DNA from: Saccharopolyspora rhizosphaerae
GTDB taxonomy: Bacteria; Actinomycetota; Actinomycetes; Mycobacteriales; Pseudonocardiaceae
Reading direction: 5' to 3'
Assembly: GCF_003931915.1 (NCBI RefSeq)
Contig: NZ_RSAA01000035.1
Span: 1 to 64,000 of the forward strand
DNA length: 64,000 nucleotides
Part shown: piece by piece, positions 16,968-25,646 of the stretch
How positions within the stretch are numbered: the stretch's first letter is position 1
Layout of the letters: the number at the start of each line of letters is the position of its first letter
Made by a program: the position numbers and the translations under genes
Notes under the pieces: model-generated
Told to the model about the DNA's origin: nothing
Databases searched by the model: none
Seen by the model: only the letters and a program-made list of their open reading frames with translations

Positions 16968-18185
16968 GTGCACGTGCGTGCCTTCGGACTCATCGCGGTG
17001 ACCCTCGGGCTGATCATCAGCGCCTGCACGAGCCCCGCCCCACCACCGCAGGACGCGGCGGTCGACCCGGCGTTCGTGCACGGCACCGACCGGGGTGAGA
17101 CCGACCGGCTGGCCGCTGCCGTGGTCACCGACGTCCAGGCCTACTGGGCGCAGGTCTACCCCCGCACCTTCGGCACCCCGTGGCGGGCCCTCGACGGCGG
17201 GTTCTTCTCCGTCGACACGGGTGACGCCGTGGGCACCGCCCCGCCCTGCGCCTCCGGCCCGCAGGAGGTCGAGGGCAACGCGTACTACTGCCAGGCCGTG
17301 GACGCCATCGCCTGGGACCGCACGGCGCTGCTGCCGGTGCTGCGCGAGCACTACGGGGACACGGCGGTCGCCGTGGTGCTGGCGCACGAGATCGGGCACG
17401 CCGTGCAGCAGCGCGCCGGGCTGGCCGAGGGCGAACCGCTGCGCCTGGAGGCGATGGCCGACTGCTACGCCGGGTCGTTCCTGCGCTGGGTCTCCGACGG
17501 GCACTCCGCGCACGTGCGCACCAGCCCGGACCGGCTCGACGACGCCCTGCGCGCCATCACGGTCTTCCGCGACCCGGTGGGCACCAGCGGGCACGGCACC
17601 GCCTTCGACCGGGTGACGGCGTTCCAGCACGGCTTCACCGCAGACCCCCGCGGCTGCACCGAGGTCGGCGAGAACGAGGTGGCCCGACCGGTCGACGACG
17701 ACGCGAACCTTCCCCTCGACTCGGTGCTGGACACGTCCGCGATCGCCGACTACTTCGGGACCGTCGTCACCGAGCAGGGACGACGCTGGGTCCCTCCGGC
17801 ACGCGCCACCAGATGTCCCGGAGCGGGCGGGCCGGTCGGTTTCTGCCCCGCACCACCGACGGTCACCGCGGCCCCGGAGGCGCTGGCCCGCACCCACGAC
17901 GACATCGGCGACCAAGCCGTCACCACCCTGCTCGCCTCCCGCTACGCGTTGGCGGCGCTCACCGAACTCGGCCGGCACCCCACCGGGCCCGCCCTCTCCT
18001 GCTTGACCGGCGCCTACACCGCATCCCAGCCGGACCTGTCGCCCGGCGACCTGGACGAGGCCGTGCAGGTCGTGCTCGAGTCCGACGCGATCTCCCGCGG
18101 CGGGAGCGGGCCGATGAGCGGTTCCGACCGCATCGCGGCCTTCCGGGACGGCGTCCGCTCCGGGCCTGGCGCGTGCCTGGAGTGA
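16968..18185 (+). CDS. Zinc metallopeptidase lipoprotein (YpfJ/neutral zinc metallopeptidase-like), copy 1
   Basis: A lipoprotein of about 405 residues. The signal LIAVTLGLIISAC ends in a lipobox Cys20. HEIGH at 140-144 is the zinc site and EAMADCYAG downstream holds the likely third ligand. Four or more cysteines (PPCASG, YYCQA, ADCYAG, SCLTG) suggest disulfides outside the membrane. Start codon is GTG at 16968; GTG 16974 is an alternative. The neighbour 200 bases downstream is a paralogue with the same layout. The substrate is unknown. Confidence 0.82.
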   Translation: MHVRAFGLIAVTLGLIISACTSPAPPPQDAAVDPAFVHGTDRGETDRLAAAVVTDVQAYWAQVYPRTFGTPWRALDGGFFSVDTGDAVGTAPPCASGPQEVEGNAYYCQAVDAIAWDRTALLPVLREHYGDTAVAVVLAHEIGHAVQQRAGLAEGEPLRLEAMADCYAGSFLRWVSDGHSAHVRTSPDRLDDALRAITVFRDPVGTSGHGTAFDRVTAFQHGFTADPRGCTEVGENEVARPVDDDANLPLDSVLDTSAIADYFGTVVTEQGRRWVPPARATRCPGAGGPVGFCPAPPTVTAAPEALARTHDDIGDQAVTTLLASRYALAALTELGRHPTGPALSCLTGAYTASQPDLSPGDLDEAVQVVLESDAISRGGSGPMSGSDRIAAFRDGVRSGPGACLE

Positions 18186-18189
18186 GCAG

Positions 18190-18249
18190 GGGAACCTTCC
18201 TGCCACTCCACCCGACCGATGACCTGAGCATGGGAACCTTCCTCCCACC
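18190..18249 (+). repeat. GGGAACC-family, two direct half-sites
   Basis: GGGAACCTTCCTGCCAC at 18190 (preceded by GAGCAG) and GGGAACCTTCCTCCCACC at 18232 (preceded by GAGCAT) lie in the same orientation 42 bases apart, directly after the stop of peptidase copy 1. Direct rather than inverted arrangement is unusual for this family. Confidence 0.85.
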
Positions 18250-18379
18250 GGGGACCGGTCACCGCTTAGATCGGCCGTGGACAAGATCGGGAACCCGATA
18301 GGCTGCTGCGCGAAGACCGGGCCGCGCGACCGGCCCGGTGCGGAGGAGTTCGGACCGGTAGCGAGATGGGGCGCGTTCA

Positions 18380-19849
18380 GTGGTGGCGACGGTGAGCAGC
18401 CGGCGGAAGCGGATCCTCGGTGCCGTGGTCTCGGCATTCACCTGCGCGTCCCTGGTCAGCGGGTGTGCGCAGGTCATCAGCGGCGTACCCACGACCCTGG
18501 GGGGCTACTCGACGACCAGCGTGGCCGGTCTGCCCGCCGCCGACGGTCCGAGCGGCCCGAAGGAAAGCGCCCCGCACGCTCCGCTGCGGGTGGAGGGCAC
18601 CGACAACGGCGAGATGGACGAGCTCGCGCGCAACGCGGTCGCCGACGTCGACGCCTACTGGGCCGGGCAGTTCCCAGACGCGTTCAGCGGCAAGGAGTTC
18701 GAGCCCGTCAAGCGCCTGATCTCCTACGACTCGGGCGCTCCCGGTGCACCGTTGTGCGGGAAGAGCACCGGCGGCATGGTCAACGCCTTCTACTGCCCGC
18801 CCGAAGACCTCGTCGCCTGGGACCGCGGAACGCTGCTGCCGGAGCTCAACAACAGCTTCGGGCCGCTGGCGGTGGTGACCGTGCTGGCCCACGAGATGGG
18901 CCACGCCGTGCAGCACCGGGCGGGAACCGTCGCCGAGGACGATCCGGTGATCGTGCTCGAACAACAGGCGGACTGCTTCACCGGCGCCTACTTCCGGCAC
19001 GTCGCCGAAGGTTCGTCGGAGTACTTCCAGGTGTCGACCGGGTCGGGTCTCAACGAGGTCATGGGCGTCCTCAACTTCATCCGCGACTCGCCGGGCACGT
19101 CCGACTTCACCGGCGACAACGCGCACGGCACCGCTTTCGACCGGGTGAGCGCCTTCCAGCACGGGTTCAGCCAAGGACCGGAGCGCTGCGCGAAGATGAC
19201 CAGCGACGAGGTCACGAAGCGCACGACGTTGTTCCAGAACTGGAAACCCACCCAGCAGGAAACCGACCTGCCCATCGACGGCAGGAGCCTGCGGGCGGTG
19301 GAGGAGAGCCTGCACGCGGTGTTCCGCGACACCGGCGCCGAACCGCCGAAGGTCGTCGCCGAGCCACGGACCTGCTCCGGTCGGCAGCCGACCTCACCGG
19401 CCTCCTACTGCACCGAGACGAACACGATCTCGCTGAACGTCCCGGAGCTGCGCGAGATCGCCACGCCTCCCAGCAAGACCAGCCAGTCCGCCGGCTACGG
19501 CGACTTCGCCGCCTACGCCCAGATCGCCTCGCGCTACGCGTTGTCGGTGCAGAAGGCCGCCGGGTACCGCCTCGACGACGAGGCCGCCGGTCTGCGCACG
19601 GCCTGCATGGTGGGCGCGTGGAGCGGTCTGCTGGTGGAGGACCCCATCGGCCAGCGCAACCCCGTGGGCAAGCTGCGGATCGTGCCGGAGGACATCGACG
19701 AGGGCGTGTCCGCGCTGCTGGGCGAGGAGAGCCTGATCTCGGCGAACGTCAACGGCGATCAGGTGCCGGTTGGTTTCGCGCGGGTGGAGGCCTTCCGCGT
19801 CGGAGTGCAGGAAGGACTCGCTCCGTGCACCACGAAGTACGGCGGCTGA
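18380..19849 (+). CDS. Zinc metallopeptidase lipoprotein, copy 2
   Basis: A 489-residue paralogue of the preceding gene. It starts with GTG, has a basic n-region (SSRRKR), a hydrophobic core and lipobox LVSGC with Cys29. HEMGH at 171-175 and EQQADCFTG downstream are the zinc-binding and third-ligand motifs. Shared blocks include YWAGQFP/YWAQVYP, YYCQA/FYCPP and HGTAFDRV(S/T)AFQHGF, so the pair arose by duplication. Compared with copy 1 it has a longer Gly/Ser-rich linker after the lipobox. Likely anchored outside the membrane; substrate unknown. Confidence 0.85.
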   Translation: MVATVSSRRKRILGAVVSAFTCASLVSGCAQVISGVPTTLGGYSTTSVAGLPAADGPSGPKESAPHAPLRVEGTDNGEMDELARNAVADVDAYWAGQFPDAFSGKEFEPVKRLISYDSGAPGAPLCGKSTGGMVNAFYCPPEDLVAWDRGTLLPELNNSFGPLAVVTVLAHEMGHAVQHRAGTVAEDDPVIVLEQQADCFTGAYFRHVAEGSSEYFQVSTGSGLNEVMGVLNFIRDSPGTSDFTGDNAHGTAFDRVSAFQHGFSQGPERCAKMTSDEVTKRTTLFQNWKPTQQETDLPIDGRSLRAVEESLHAVFRDTGAEPPKVVAEPRTCSGRQPTSPASYCTETNTISLNVPELREIATPPSKTSQSAGYGDFAAYAQIASRYALSVQKAAGYRLDDEAAGLRTACMVGAWSGLLVEDPIGQRNPVGKLRIVPEDIDEGVSALLGEESLISANVNGDQVPVGFARVEAFRVGVQEGLAPCTTKYGG

Positions 19850-19894
19850 TCGTTCCCGAGCAACCCGGCACCACCTCCGGCCGTCTTCCGGTGC

Positions 19895-20605
19895 ATGAGT
19901 GGACGAGTTCTGCCCTTCGAGGGCGTGGTCAACGCTCGTGACCTGGGTGGCCTGCCCACCCCGAACGGGCCGGTCCGGCGGGGTGCGGTGGTGCGCGCCG
20001 AACACCCCGCGGCGTTGACGGCGGCGGGCTGGGAAGCCCTGTGGCGGCACGGCGTGCGCACGGTCATCGACCTGACCGACGACGACGAGGTCGACCGGGC
20101 ACCGCGCCCCGCCGGCCTGACCACGGTCCGGATCCCGCTGGAGGACCCCTCCGACACCGAGTTCTGGGACCGCTGGGGAGGGGCCTTCACGTGCACTCCC
20201 CTCTACTACGGGCCGTTCTTGGACCGCTTCCCCGAGGTGGTCGGTGAGGTCGTCAGCACGCTGGTGCACGCGGAACCGGGTGGTGTGCTGGTGCACTGCG
20301 GCGGCGGCCGCGACCGCACGGGTCTTGTCGTGCTCGTCGTGCTGGCCGCGTTGGGCGTCAGAGCGCAGGACATCGCCGAGGACTACGCGCTCAGCCACGA
20401 GCGCCGGGCGGAGCTGTGCGCCGCGCAGGGGCGGGGAGACGACACCCCGAAGGTCCGGGCGTTCCTCGCCGAGCAGGGCACAACCGAACAGCACGCGCTC
20501 GCCGAGGTCGTCCACGGGCGCGACTTCGCCGCGTACCTGCGCCGAGCCGGACTCGGCGAGGCCGGTCTGACCGCGCTGCGCGAACGCCTGGTGGACCCGG
20601 CCTGA
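19895..20605 (+). CDS. Tyrosine phosphatase (MptpB-like, dual-specificity/lipid type)
   Basis: A 236-residue phosphatase. The signature HCGGGRDRTG gives Cys135 as nucleophile and Arg141 as phosphate binder (C-X5-R), and RTVIDLTDDDEVD and NARDLGGLPT are typical of the MptpB / Y_phosphatase3 family. Known members act on phosphotyrosine or phosphoinositides; the substrate here is unknown. No signal peptide is visible, so it is cytoplasmic unless exported by another route. It follows peptidase copy 2 after 45 bases and may be co-transcribed. Confidence 0.9.
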   Translation: MSGRVLPFEGVVNARDLGGLPTPNGPVRRGAVVRAEHPAALTAAGWEALWRHGVRTVIDLTDDDEVDRAPRPAGLTTVRIPLEDPSDTEFWDRWGGAFTCTPLYYGPFLDRFPEVVGEVVSTLVHAEPGGVLVHCGGGRDRTGLVVLVVLAALGVRAQDIAEDYALSHERRAELCAAQGRGDDTPKVRAFLAEQGTTEQHALAEVVHGRDFAAYLRRAGLGEAGLTALRERLVDPA

Positions 20606-20633
20606 TCCGCGAGCGCGCCGGTGGCGGGGGTGC

Positions 20634-20653
20634 AGGGGAACTTTCCGCTCACG
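20634..20653 (+). repeat. GGGAACC-family half-site, degenerate
   Basis: GGGGAACTTTCCGCTCACGC differs from the consensus at two core positions. It lies between two convergent 3' ends. Confidence 0.55.
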
Positions 20654-20712
20654 CACGACGCGAGCGCCCTCGGCTCCGGTGTCGTCGGTGCCGAAGGCGC
20701 TCGCGAGGTGGG

Positions 20713-21681
20713 TCAGAAGAGCGCGCTGGCGAGGTTGCGACGGGCCTTCGCGACCCGCTCGTCGCCCTCCGGGAAGATCTCGAACAGCTCGACCAGGTGC
20801 GTGCGCACGCGGTCGCGGTCGTCGCCCGAGGTGCGCTTGACGGTCTGGATCAGGCGCGCGAAGCCCTCGTCAGCCTTGTCGAACGCGACTTCCGCGTCGG
20901 CGGCGGCGATCTGCGCGTCGATGTCGTCCGGAGCGGCGTCGGCACGCTCGATGGCCGCCGGGTCGGCCTGCTCGGCGCGCTCCATGAAGCGCACCTGCAC
21001 CAGCGCGGCCTTGGCCTGCTCGTTGTTCGGCTCGCTGTCGAGGATCTGCTGGTAGGCGGCTTGGGCCGCGGCGTAGTCGCCCTTCTCCAGGGCGTCCTCG
21101 GCTGCGGTGAACCGTGGGTCCTCGGGCTCTTCCTCGGCCTCGGCGCCGGCGCCGCCCTCCTCGGCGGCGCGGATGCCGGGCAGCTGGTCGCGCAGCGCGT
21201 TGAGCAGCGAGTTGATCCACTCGCGGAGCTGGGGCTCGGGCTGCGCACCGGCGAACCCGTCGACCGGCTGGCCACCGGCCACGGCGATCACCATCGGTAC
21301 CGACTGCACCTGGAACAGCTGCGCGATGCGCGGGTTCGCGTCGACGTCGACCTTGGCCAGCACCCAGGCGCCGTTGCCCTCGCGGGCCAGCTTCTCCAGC
21401 GCCGGCGAGAGCTGCTTGCACGGCTCGCACCAGGTGGCCCACAGGTCGACGACCACCGGGACCTGCAGGGACCGCTCGACCACCTCGGCCTGGAAGTTGG
21501 CCTCGGTGACCTCGATGATCGCCGGGTGCGATCCCCCTGCAGCACAACCGTCACCGCCACCTGGGGACTGCGCGGCGGAGTTGGCCGCCTCGGCGCGGCT
21601 CTTGAGAGCCGACAGGTCGACTGCGCCCGCCATCGCGGCGGACATCGCTGCTGCGTTCTGGCGTGGATCCGGCCTCGTCAC
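20713..21681 (-). CDS. ybbN: Thioredoxin-domain co-chaperone YbbN (CnoX-like)
   Basis: A 322-residue protein with an N-terminal thioredoxin fold and a C-terminal TPR region, the YbbN/CnoX layout. The redox loop [10 protein letters not shown] has two cysteines (85 and 88), so unlike E. coli YbbN it keeps the full CxxC. The C-terminal part ([36 protein letters not shown]) forms TPR-like helices. YbbN proteins protect unfolding proteins and hand them to DnaK/GroEL. An acidic Ala/Glu linker separates the halves. The GTG at 21681 was chosen over ATG 21645 on family length; either is possible. Confidence 0.87.
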   Translation of the reverse strand: MTRPDPRQNAAAMSAAMAGAVDLSALKSRAEAANSAAQSPGGGDGCAAGGSHPAIIEVTEANFQAEVVERSLQVPVVVDLWATWCEPCKQLSPALEKLAREGNGAWVLAKVDVDANPRIAQLFQVQSVPMVIAVAGGQPVDGFAGAQPEPQLREWINSLLNALRDQLPGIRAAEEGGAGAEAEEEPEDPRFTAAEDALEKGDYAAAQAAYQQILDSEPNNEQAKAALVQVRFMERAEQADPAAIERADAAPDDIDAQIAAADAEVAFDKADEGFARLIQTVKRTSGDDRDRVRTHLVELFEIFPEGDERVAKARRNLASALF

Positions 21682-22006
21682 AGTTCCATCCTGACACGTC
21701 CGACCAGCGGCGTGGTGCGTGGGCGTGCGATGAGGGACACCTCCCACCCACGGCCGGCTCCGAGATCACCTTCGAGCCGCGGTCACCGGGCGCGCTCAAC
21801 CGGACACGCCGATAGCGACGGAGCTCAATTCGAACCAGTGAACGACGCCACTCGAAACGGTGGCGTTGCCGAGGAACCCCTCATGTTTGCCCGCAGTGAT
21901 CGCCGAAGAGGACACAGAGCCCGCGAGGGGACTGCGGTCAACTCGCGTGCTGCGGGGTCTCTCGTGGGGGACCTTCGGCCAGTAGTTCAACGAGAGGTTC
22001 GAAACA
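21682..22006. other. Divergent intergenic region ybbN / chaplin-like gene
   Basis: This 325-base gap should hold both promoters. The clearest structure is ACGCCAC (21845-21851) pairing with GTGGCGT (21860-21866). A gene or known riboswitch is not evident. The length of leader before the chaplin-like gene is large for a 84-residue product. Confidence 0.5.
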
Positions 22007-22261
22007 GTGCGTATTGCAACCCGTGTTGCCGGTGCCGCCGGCGTCGCTGCCCTCAGCATCGTGACCCTGGGCAGCACCGCTTTCGCGGACACCGCCGACA
22101 ACGACGGCGTCAACCTGCTGGACGACAACAACATCAGCGCCGTCCCGGTGCAGGCCTGCGGCAACAACGTGGGTGCCGCCATCGGCCTGGTCGTCCCGGT
22201 CCTGTCGCCGCAGAGCAGCGAGTGCGTCAACGCCCCGGTGGTGGACCACCCGGAGAGCTGA
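22007..22261 (+). CDS. Small secreted chaplin-like protein
   Basis: An 84-residue protein. The signal peptide runs to about residue 27 (ATRVAGAAGVAALSIVTLG then AFA cleavage). The mature part of about 57 residues is rich in Asn, Val and Pro: LLDDNNISAVPVQACGNNVG, IGLVVPVLSP, ECVN. The two cysteines and NN/CGNN/VPV spacing recall the short chaplins (DUF320), surface-active peptides of aerial hyphae and spores, though it lacks the strict chaplin repeat. It starts at GTG with GAGAGG eight bases upstream. A strong terminator follows. Function is inferred from composition. Confidence 0.7.
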   Translation: MRIATRVAGAAGVAALSIVTLGSTAFADTADNDGVNLLDDNNISAVPVQACGNNVGAAIGLVVPVLSPQSSECVNAPVVDHPES

Positions 22262-22282
22262 CGGTCTCAGACCTGACGCGGC

Positions 22283-22320
22283 GAGCGGGGGTGGTGTCCA
22301 TGACGGCACCACCCCCGCTC
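22283..22320. terminator. Bidirectional intrinsic-type terminator hairpin
   Basis: GAGCGGGGGTGGTG (22283-22296) pairs over 14 bases with CACCACCCCCGCTC (22307-22320). It lies between the convergent chaplin-like and thiamine-binding genes. There is no T-tract, common in high-GC actinobacteria. Confidence 0.75.
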
Positions 22321-22344
22321 CACGTCGTCTCCACCTTCGGAGTT

Positions 22345-22659
22345 CTACGCCTCCCGCAGGTGCTCCTCGACCCGCTCGACCTTGGCCCGGAGCTGTCCGG
22401 TGTGGCCGGGGCGGATGTCGGCCTTGAGCACCAGGCTGGTGCGCGGCGAGCGCGAGGACACCGCCTCGGTGGCGCGCTTGACGACGTCCATGACCTCGTC
22501 CCACTCGCCCTCGATCGTGGTGAACATCGAGGTCGTCTCGTGCGGCAGGCCGGATTCCCGGACCACCTTCACCGCCGCGGCTACCGCCTCGCTGACGCTG
22601 TCGTCCTCACCGGCCCCGGTCGGGGCAACGCTGAATGCCACCAGCACGACTGCTCCCAT
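22345..22659 (-). CDS. MTH1187/YkoF-like thiamine-binding family protein (DUF77)
   Basis: A 104-residue protein of the MTH1187 family (DUF77). The pattern VAFSVAPTG at the start, then a serine-rich loop and GEWDEVMDVVKRATEAV, fits this small ferredoxin-like fold. Some members bind thiamine or related ligands; the role here is unknown. It is divergent from a MarR regulator with an 80-base gap, so the MarR may control it. Confidence 0.8.
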   Translation of the reverse strand: MGAVVLVAFSVAPTGAGEDDSVSEAVAAAVKVVRESGLPHETTSMFTTIEGEWDEVMDVVKRATEAVSSRSPRTSLVLKADIRPGHTGQLRAKVERVEEHLREA

Positions 22660-22739
22660 CCACGCGGAAATGATCCTGCCACCAGTAGTAGCAGCACAGC
22701 CATCAGGCCCGCTCGCTCTCGCTGCTAGCGTCGGACGCT

Positions 22740-23240
22740 ATGAGCTCCCGTGGCCCACTGCCCTTCGACCCCATCGCGCGCGCGGCTGAGATCTGGGCAG
22801 AGCGGATCGGCCCGTCCACGACGATGGCCGCGGTGACCAGCGTGATGCGCGTGCAGCAGATCCTGCAGTCCGCCGTCGACAACGCGCTGCGGCCGCACAA
22901 CCTGACCTTCGCCCGCTACGAAGCGCTGGTGCTGCTGACGTTCTCCAAGCGGGGCAGCCTGCCGATGCGGGTCATGGGCGACCGGCTCCAGCTGCACCCC
23001 ACCAGCGTCACCAACATCGTCGACCGGCTGGAGCAGGACGGCCTCGTCCGGCGCGTGCCGCACCCGACGGACCGCCGAACGACCCTGGTGGAGATCACCG
23101 GGGAAGGTCGGGACCAGATGCAGAAGGCCACCGACGCGGTCAACGAGATCGACTTCGGGCTCGGCGGCATCACCGAACGCCAGACCCAGCAGCTCACCGA
23201 ACTGCTCGGGAAGGTCCGGCACGCGGCCGGCGACTTCTAG
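22740..23240 (+). CDS. MarR-family transcriptional regulator
   Basis: A 166-residue regulator. The winged helix includes LPMRVMGDRLQLHPTSVTN and IVDRLEQDGLVRRVPHPTDR followed by RTTLVEIT, the MarR recognition helix and wing. A dimerisation helix follows (RDQMQKATDAVNEID). It sits divergent from the DUF77 gene and convergent with a membrane-protein gene. The ligand is unknown. The ATG at 22740 begins MSSRGPLPFDPIARAAEIW; the N-terminal extension before the first helix is longer than average. Confidence 0.9.
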   Translation: MSSRGPLPFDPIARAAEIWAERIGPSTTMAAVTSVMRVQQILQSAVDNALRPHNLTFARYEALVLLTFSKRGSLPMRVMGDRLQLHPTSVTNIVDRLEQDGLVRRVPHPTDRRTTLVEITGEGRDQMQKATDAVNEIDFGLGGITERQTQQLTELLGKVRHAAGDF

Positions 23241-23407
23241 AGCGGTCCGAGAGGGCGAAACCGCTGCGCCAGGTGGGGACTCGCCGGCACCGCCTCAGGT
23301 GCTCAGACGTTGGCGACGAGCACGCCGGGACGCCGCGTGCACGAACTCACGAGGAAGCGGCGCACGGAGCCTGGCACCCGCACAGCGAGGCGATCCCGGT
23401 GCAGGTC

Positions 23408-23767
23408 CTAGTTCAGCTCCTTGAGCACGTAGCGGACCTGCCCCCAGAACGTCGGGGCGTCGGAGTCGGGCGCGGTGAGCAGGCCGCGGCGATTGGCCCA
23501 GCGCTCGAACCACACGGTCGCCAGCGGCGGCACCGAAGCCACCAGCGCGAACGCCAGCGTCCAGATACGCCAGCGCAGCGGGCTGAACACGATCAGCGTG
23601 GTCACGACGTACGCGGTGAACAGGGCTCCGTGCACGGAGCCCATGATGGTCACACCGAGCGGCCACCCGAGCCCGTACTTGAACGCCATCGCCACCAGCA
23701 GTCCTGCCCAGGAGAACGCTTCAGCGATCGCCACCAGCCGGAACCACCCGCCACTGCTACGCGGCAC
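23408..23767 (-). CDS. DUF3817 integral membrane protein
   Basis: A 119-residue protein with three predicted membrane segments: FRLVAIAEAFSWAGLLVAM, a short segment around VTIMGSVHGALFTAYVVTT, and WTLAFALVASVPPLATVWF. The AEAFSWAGLLVAM...GSVHG pattern matches DUF3817, a common actinobacterial family. The GTG at 23767 has GGAGG nine bases upstream. It ends about 60 bases before cutA on the same strand; no function is known. Confidence 0.8.
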   Translation of the reverse strand: MPRSSGGWFRLVAIAEAFSWAGLLVAMAFKYGLGWPLGVTIMGSVHGALFTAYVVTTLIVFSPLRWRIWTLAFALVASVPPLATVWFERWANRRGLLTAPDSDAPTFWGQVRYVLKELN

Positions 23768-23823
23768 GTCGACCCACCTCCGATTGCACGGCACCTCTGA
23801 GCGAGTGTGCCCGGTGGCGCGCG

Positions 23824-24150
23824 TCACGCGGACGCCGGAGTGGTCTGCTCGTCCACCCAGGACAGGTAATCGGGGTTCCCGCCGAGGATCGGCGTGGCGA
23901 TGATCTCCGGCACGTCGTAGCCGTGGTGGGCCTTCAAGTGCGCGATGAGGGCCTCCAACCGGTCACCGGAGGTCTTGATCTGCAACTGCCACTCCGGATC
24001 GTCCTGCGCCGCACCGTCCCACACGTAGAAGCTGCGGATCGGCACGACCTGCACGCAGGCTCCCAGCCTGGCCTCCACGACGCCCCTGGCGAGCTCGGCG
24101 GCGGAGTCCTCGGAGTCGGTGGTGGTCACCACCTGCACGTGATCAGACAT
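23824..24150 (-). CDS. cutA: CutA1 divalent-ion tolerance protein
   Basis: A 108-residue CutA1. The family order VVTTTDSEDSAAELARGVV, RLGACVQVVP, SFYVWDGA and WQLQIKTS is complete. CutA1 is a trimeric protein linked to metal-ion tolerance; its molecular role is unsettled. Start ATG at 24150 gives the canonical N-terminus. Reading further upstream runs into the GGGAACC repeat and yields a false extension (GRFPCSRPPRRYPGA). It lies downstream of the GH47 gene but is separated from it by a paired repeat. Confidence 0.92.
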   Translation of the reverse strand: MSDHVQVVTTTDSEDSAAELARGVVEARLGACVQVVPIRSFYVWDGAAQDDPEWQLQIKTSGDRLEALIAHLKAHHGYDVPEIIATPILGGNPDYLSWVDEQTTPASA

Positions 24151-24180
24151 GGCACCAGGGTATCGGCGTGGCGGTCGCGA

Positions 24181-24226
24181 GCATGGGAACCTTCCTCCCA
24201 CTGCGGTGGCAGGAAGGTTCCCATGC
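24181..24226. repeat. GGGAACC-family inverted repeat (paired copy)
   Basis: GGGAACCTTCCTCCCAC (24185-24201) and GTGGCAGGAAGGTTCCC (24206-24222) are flanked by GCAT and ATGC. It lies between the GH47 stop and cutA start. Confidence 0.9.
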
Positions 24227-24231
24227 GCACC

Positions 24232-25629
24232 TCAGCGCTTCGCCCCGCGCAGCAGGTTGGCCTCGGTGCTCAGGTAGTGGTCGCGGTAGTCCAGGCGCGG
24301 GGTGTCCGAGAAGAGCAGCCAGTAGTACTTCATCTGCTCCGACCACCAGTAACCCGGACACGTGTCCCCTTGCGACGGTGGTGTGGCGGTGACGTCGGCG
24401 AGGGCGGCGAACCCGTGGCGGGTCTTGGACGTGGCGACCATGTTCTCGAAGTGGGTGCGGGCGCGCTCCCGGAACACCTCGTGGCCGGTGGCCAGCCACA
24501 GCGCCAGCGCGGAGTCGGCGTATTCCGGGCGCAGCGCGTTCTCGACCCGCGTGGCCGTCATCGTCGTGTAGTCGACGGACGTCGGGATCACCCCGAAGCG
24601 GTCCTGCACCGCGGTGAACGCGTCGTGGTAGGCGCGTCCCTCCGCGACGTGCCCGGATTCGGCGAGCAGCCCGGCGTAGAAGCCGGCGAGGACGCTCTGC
24701 TCCCGGCTGAGGACCTCCCCGGTGAAGGCGTCGACCTGGGGGAACCAGAGCAGGCCGGCATGGCGTTCGGCCTGCTTGGCGAGGATCGCGTCGGTGAGCG
24801 TGTCGTACCACTGCCTCAACTCGGGATCATCGAAGAGCCGGTAGCCGTCCCAGAGGTACTCGTAGTAGGAGTCGCCGGGAGGCCCGACGGTCGCCCGGCG
24901 GTTGCGCCACTCGCCGGTCTCGGCGTGGATGTCGTGCGGCAGCAGATCGAGCTCGCTGCGCTTGTCGTGCACGACGCGCATGGCCTGCTTCGCGAGGTCG
25001 TAGTAGCGCTGGTCGCCCGTCCACCGCGACAGGACGCCGAACTCGGCGAGGTAGGTGCCGACTTCGACGATGTTCGTCTCGGGTCCGCTCACCTCACCGG
25101 TCGCCAGGTTGACGTAGCGGTAGGGCAAGCCCGTCGGTGACCGCGTGAAGGCCGGGAGGAGCCGGTCGGCGACGTCCACCGCCCGCTCGAGCAGCCTGCG
25201 GTCACCGGTGCAGTGGTAGGCGGCGGCGAGGCCGCCAACCATGCGGATGTTGGTCTCGAAGACCTGGAACGGTGCGTCGATGTCGAAGTCGAGGTGGTCG
25301 ACGATCCACCGCACGGCCCGGTCGACCTCGGAGTCGGCCTCCATGAGCCACAGCGTGTCCACGGCTTCGACCAGGCTCAGCCCCACCGAGTGGCCCTCGA
25401 CGAAGAAGTCCTCCCGACCGCCGGAGATCGGCTTGATGTGGTCGGCGCCCCACGCACGCTCGATGTAGTGACGCCAGGCCCACAGGTGCTCCTCGCGAAC
25501 CGCATCGGCGACGGGTCCCCACCGTCCCCGAGCCGAAGCCGTGCCCACCGTGGTCGCGACCATCCCGCCCGCGGCCGCCGCAGCACCCAGCGCACGCAAC
25601 ACGAACCGCCTGGACATGCGTGGAAGCAT
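24232..25629 (-). CDS. Exported GH47 family alpha-mannosidase
   Basis: A 465-residue protein with a twin-arginine signal (SRRFVLRALGAAAAAGG) followed by a glycoside hydrolase family 47 domain. The GH47 blocks appear in order: SVGLSLVEAVDTLWLM, FETNIRMVGGLAAAY, VEVGTYLAEFGVLSRWTGD, GDSYYEYLWDGY, LRPEYADSALALWLATG and LSTEANLL. The family cleaves alpha-1,2-mannosides with inversion and needs calcium; acidic residues in the RPE and EVGT blocks are conserved. The ATG at 25629 has GGAGGGG four bases upstream. The divergent LacI, the isomerase and importer suggest it frees mannose outside the cell. GH47 is mainly eukaryotic, so bacterial members are notable. Confidence 0.85.
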   Translation of the reverse strand: MLPRMSRRFVLRALGAAAAAGGMVATTVGTASARGRWGPVADAVREEHLWAWRHYIERAWGADHIKPISGGREDFFVEGHSVGLSLVEAVDTLWLMEADSEVDRAVRWIVDHLDFDIDAPFQVFETNIRMVGGLAAAYHCTGDRRLLERAVDVADRLLPAFTRSPTGLPYRYVNLATGEVSGPETNIVEVGTYLAEFGVLSRWTGDQRYYDLAKQAMRVVHDKRSELDLLPHDIHAETGEWRNRRATVGPPGDSYYEYLWDGYRLFDDPELRQWYDTLTDAILAKQAERHAGLLWFPQVDAFTGEVLSREQSVLAGFYAGLLAESGHVAEGRAYHDAFTAVQDRFGVIPTSVDYTTMTATRVENALRPEYADSALALWLATGHEVFRERARTHFENMVATSKTRHGFAALADVTATPPSQGDTCPGYWWSEQMKYYWLLFSDTPRLDYRDHYLSTEANLLRGAKR

Positions 25630-25646
25630 CGTCCCCTCCGCCCCTC

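Noticed and set aside
24151-24201. N-terminal extension of cutA (and similar ones of murA, NUDIX, GNAT)
   Set aside because: The extra residues (GRFPCS, GTFLSL and so on) are translated GGGAACC repeat, not protein.
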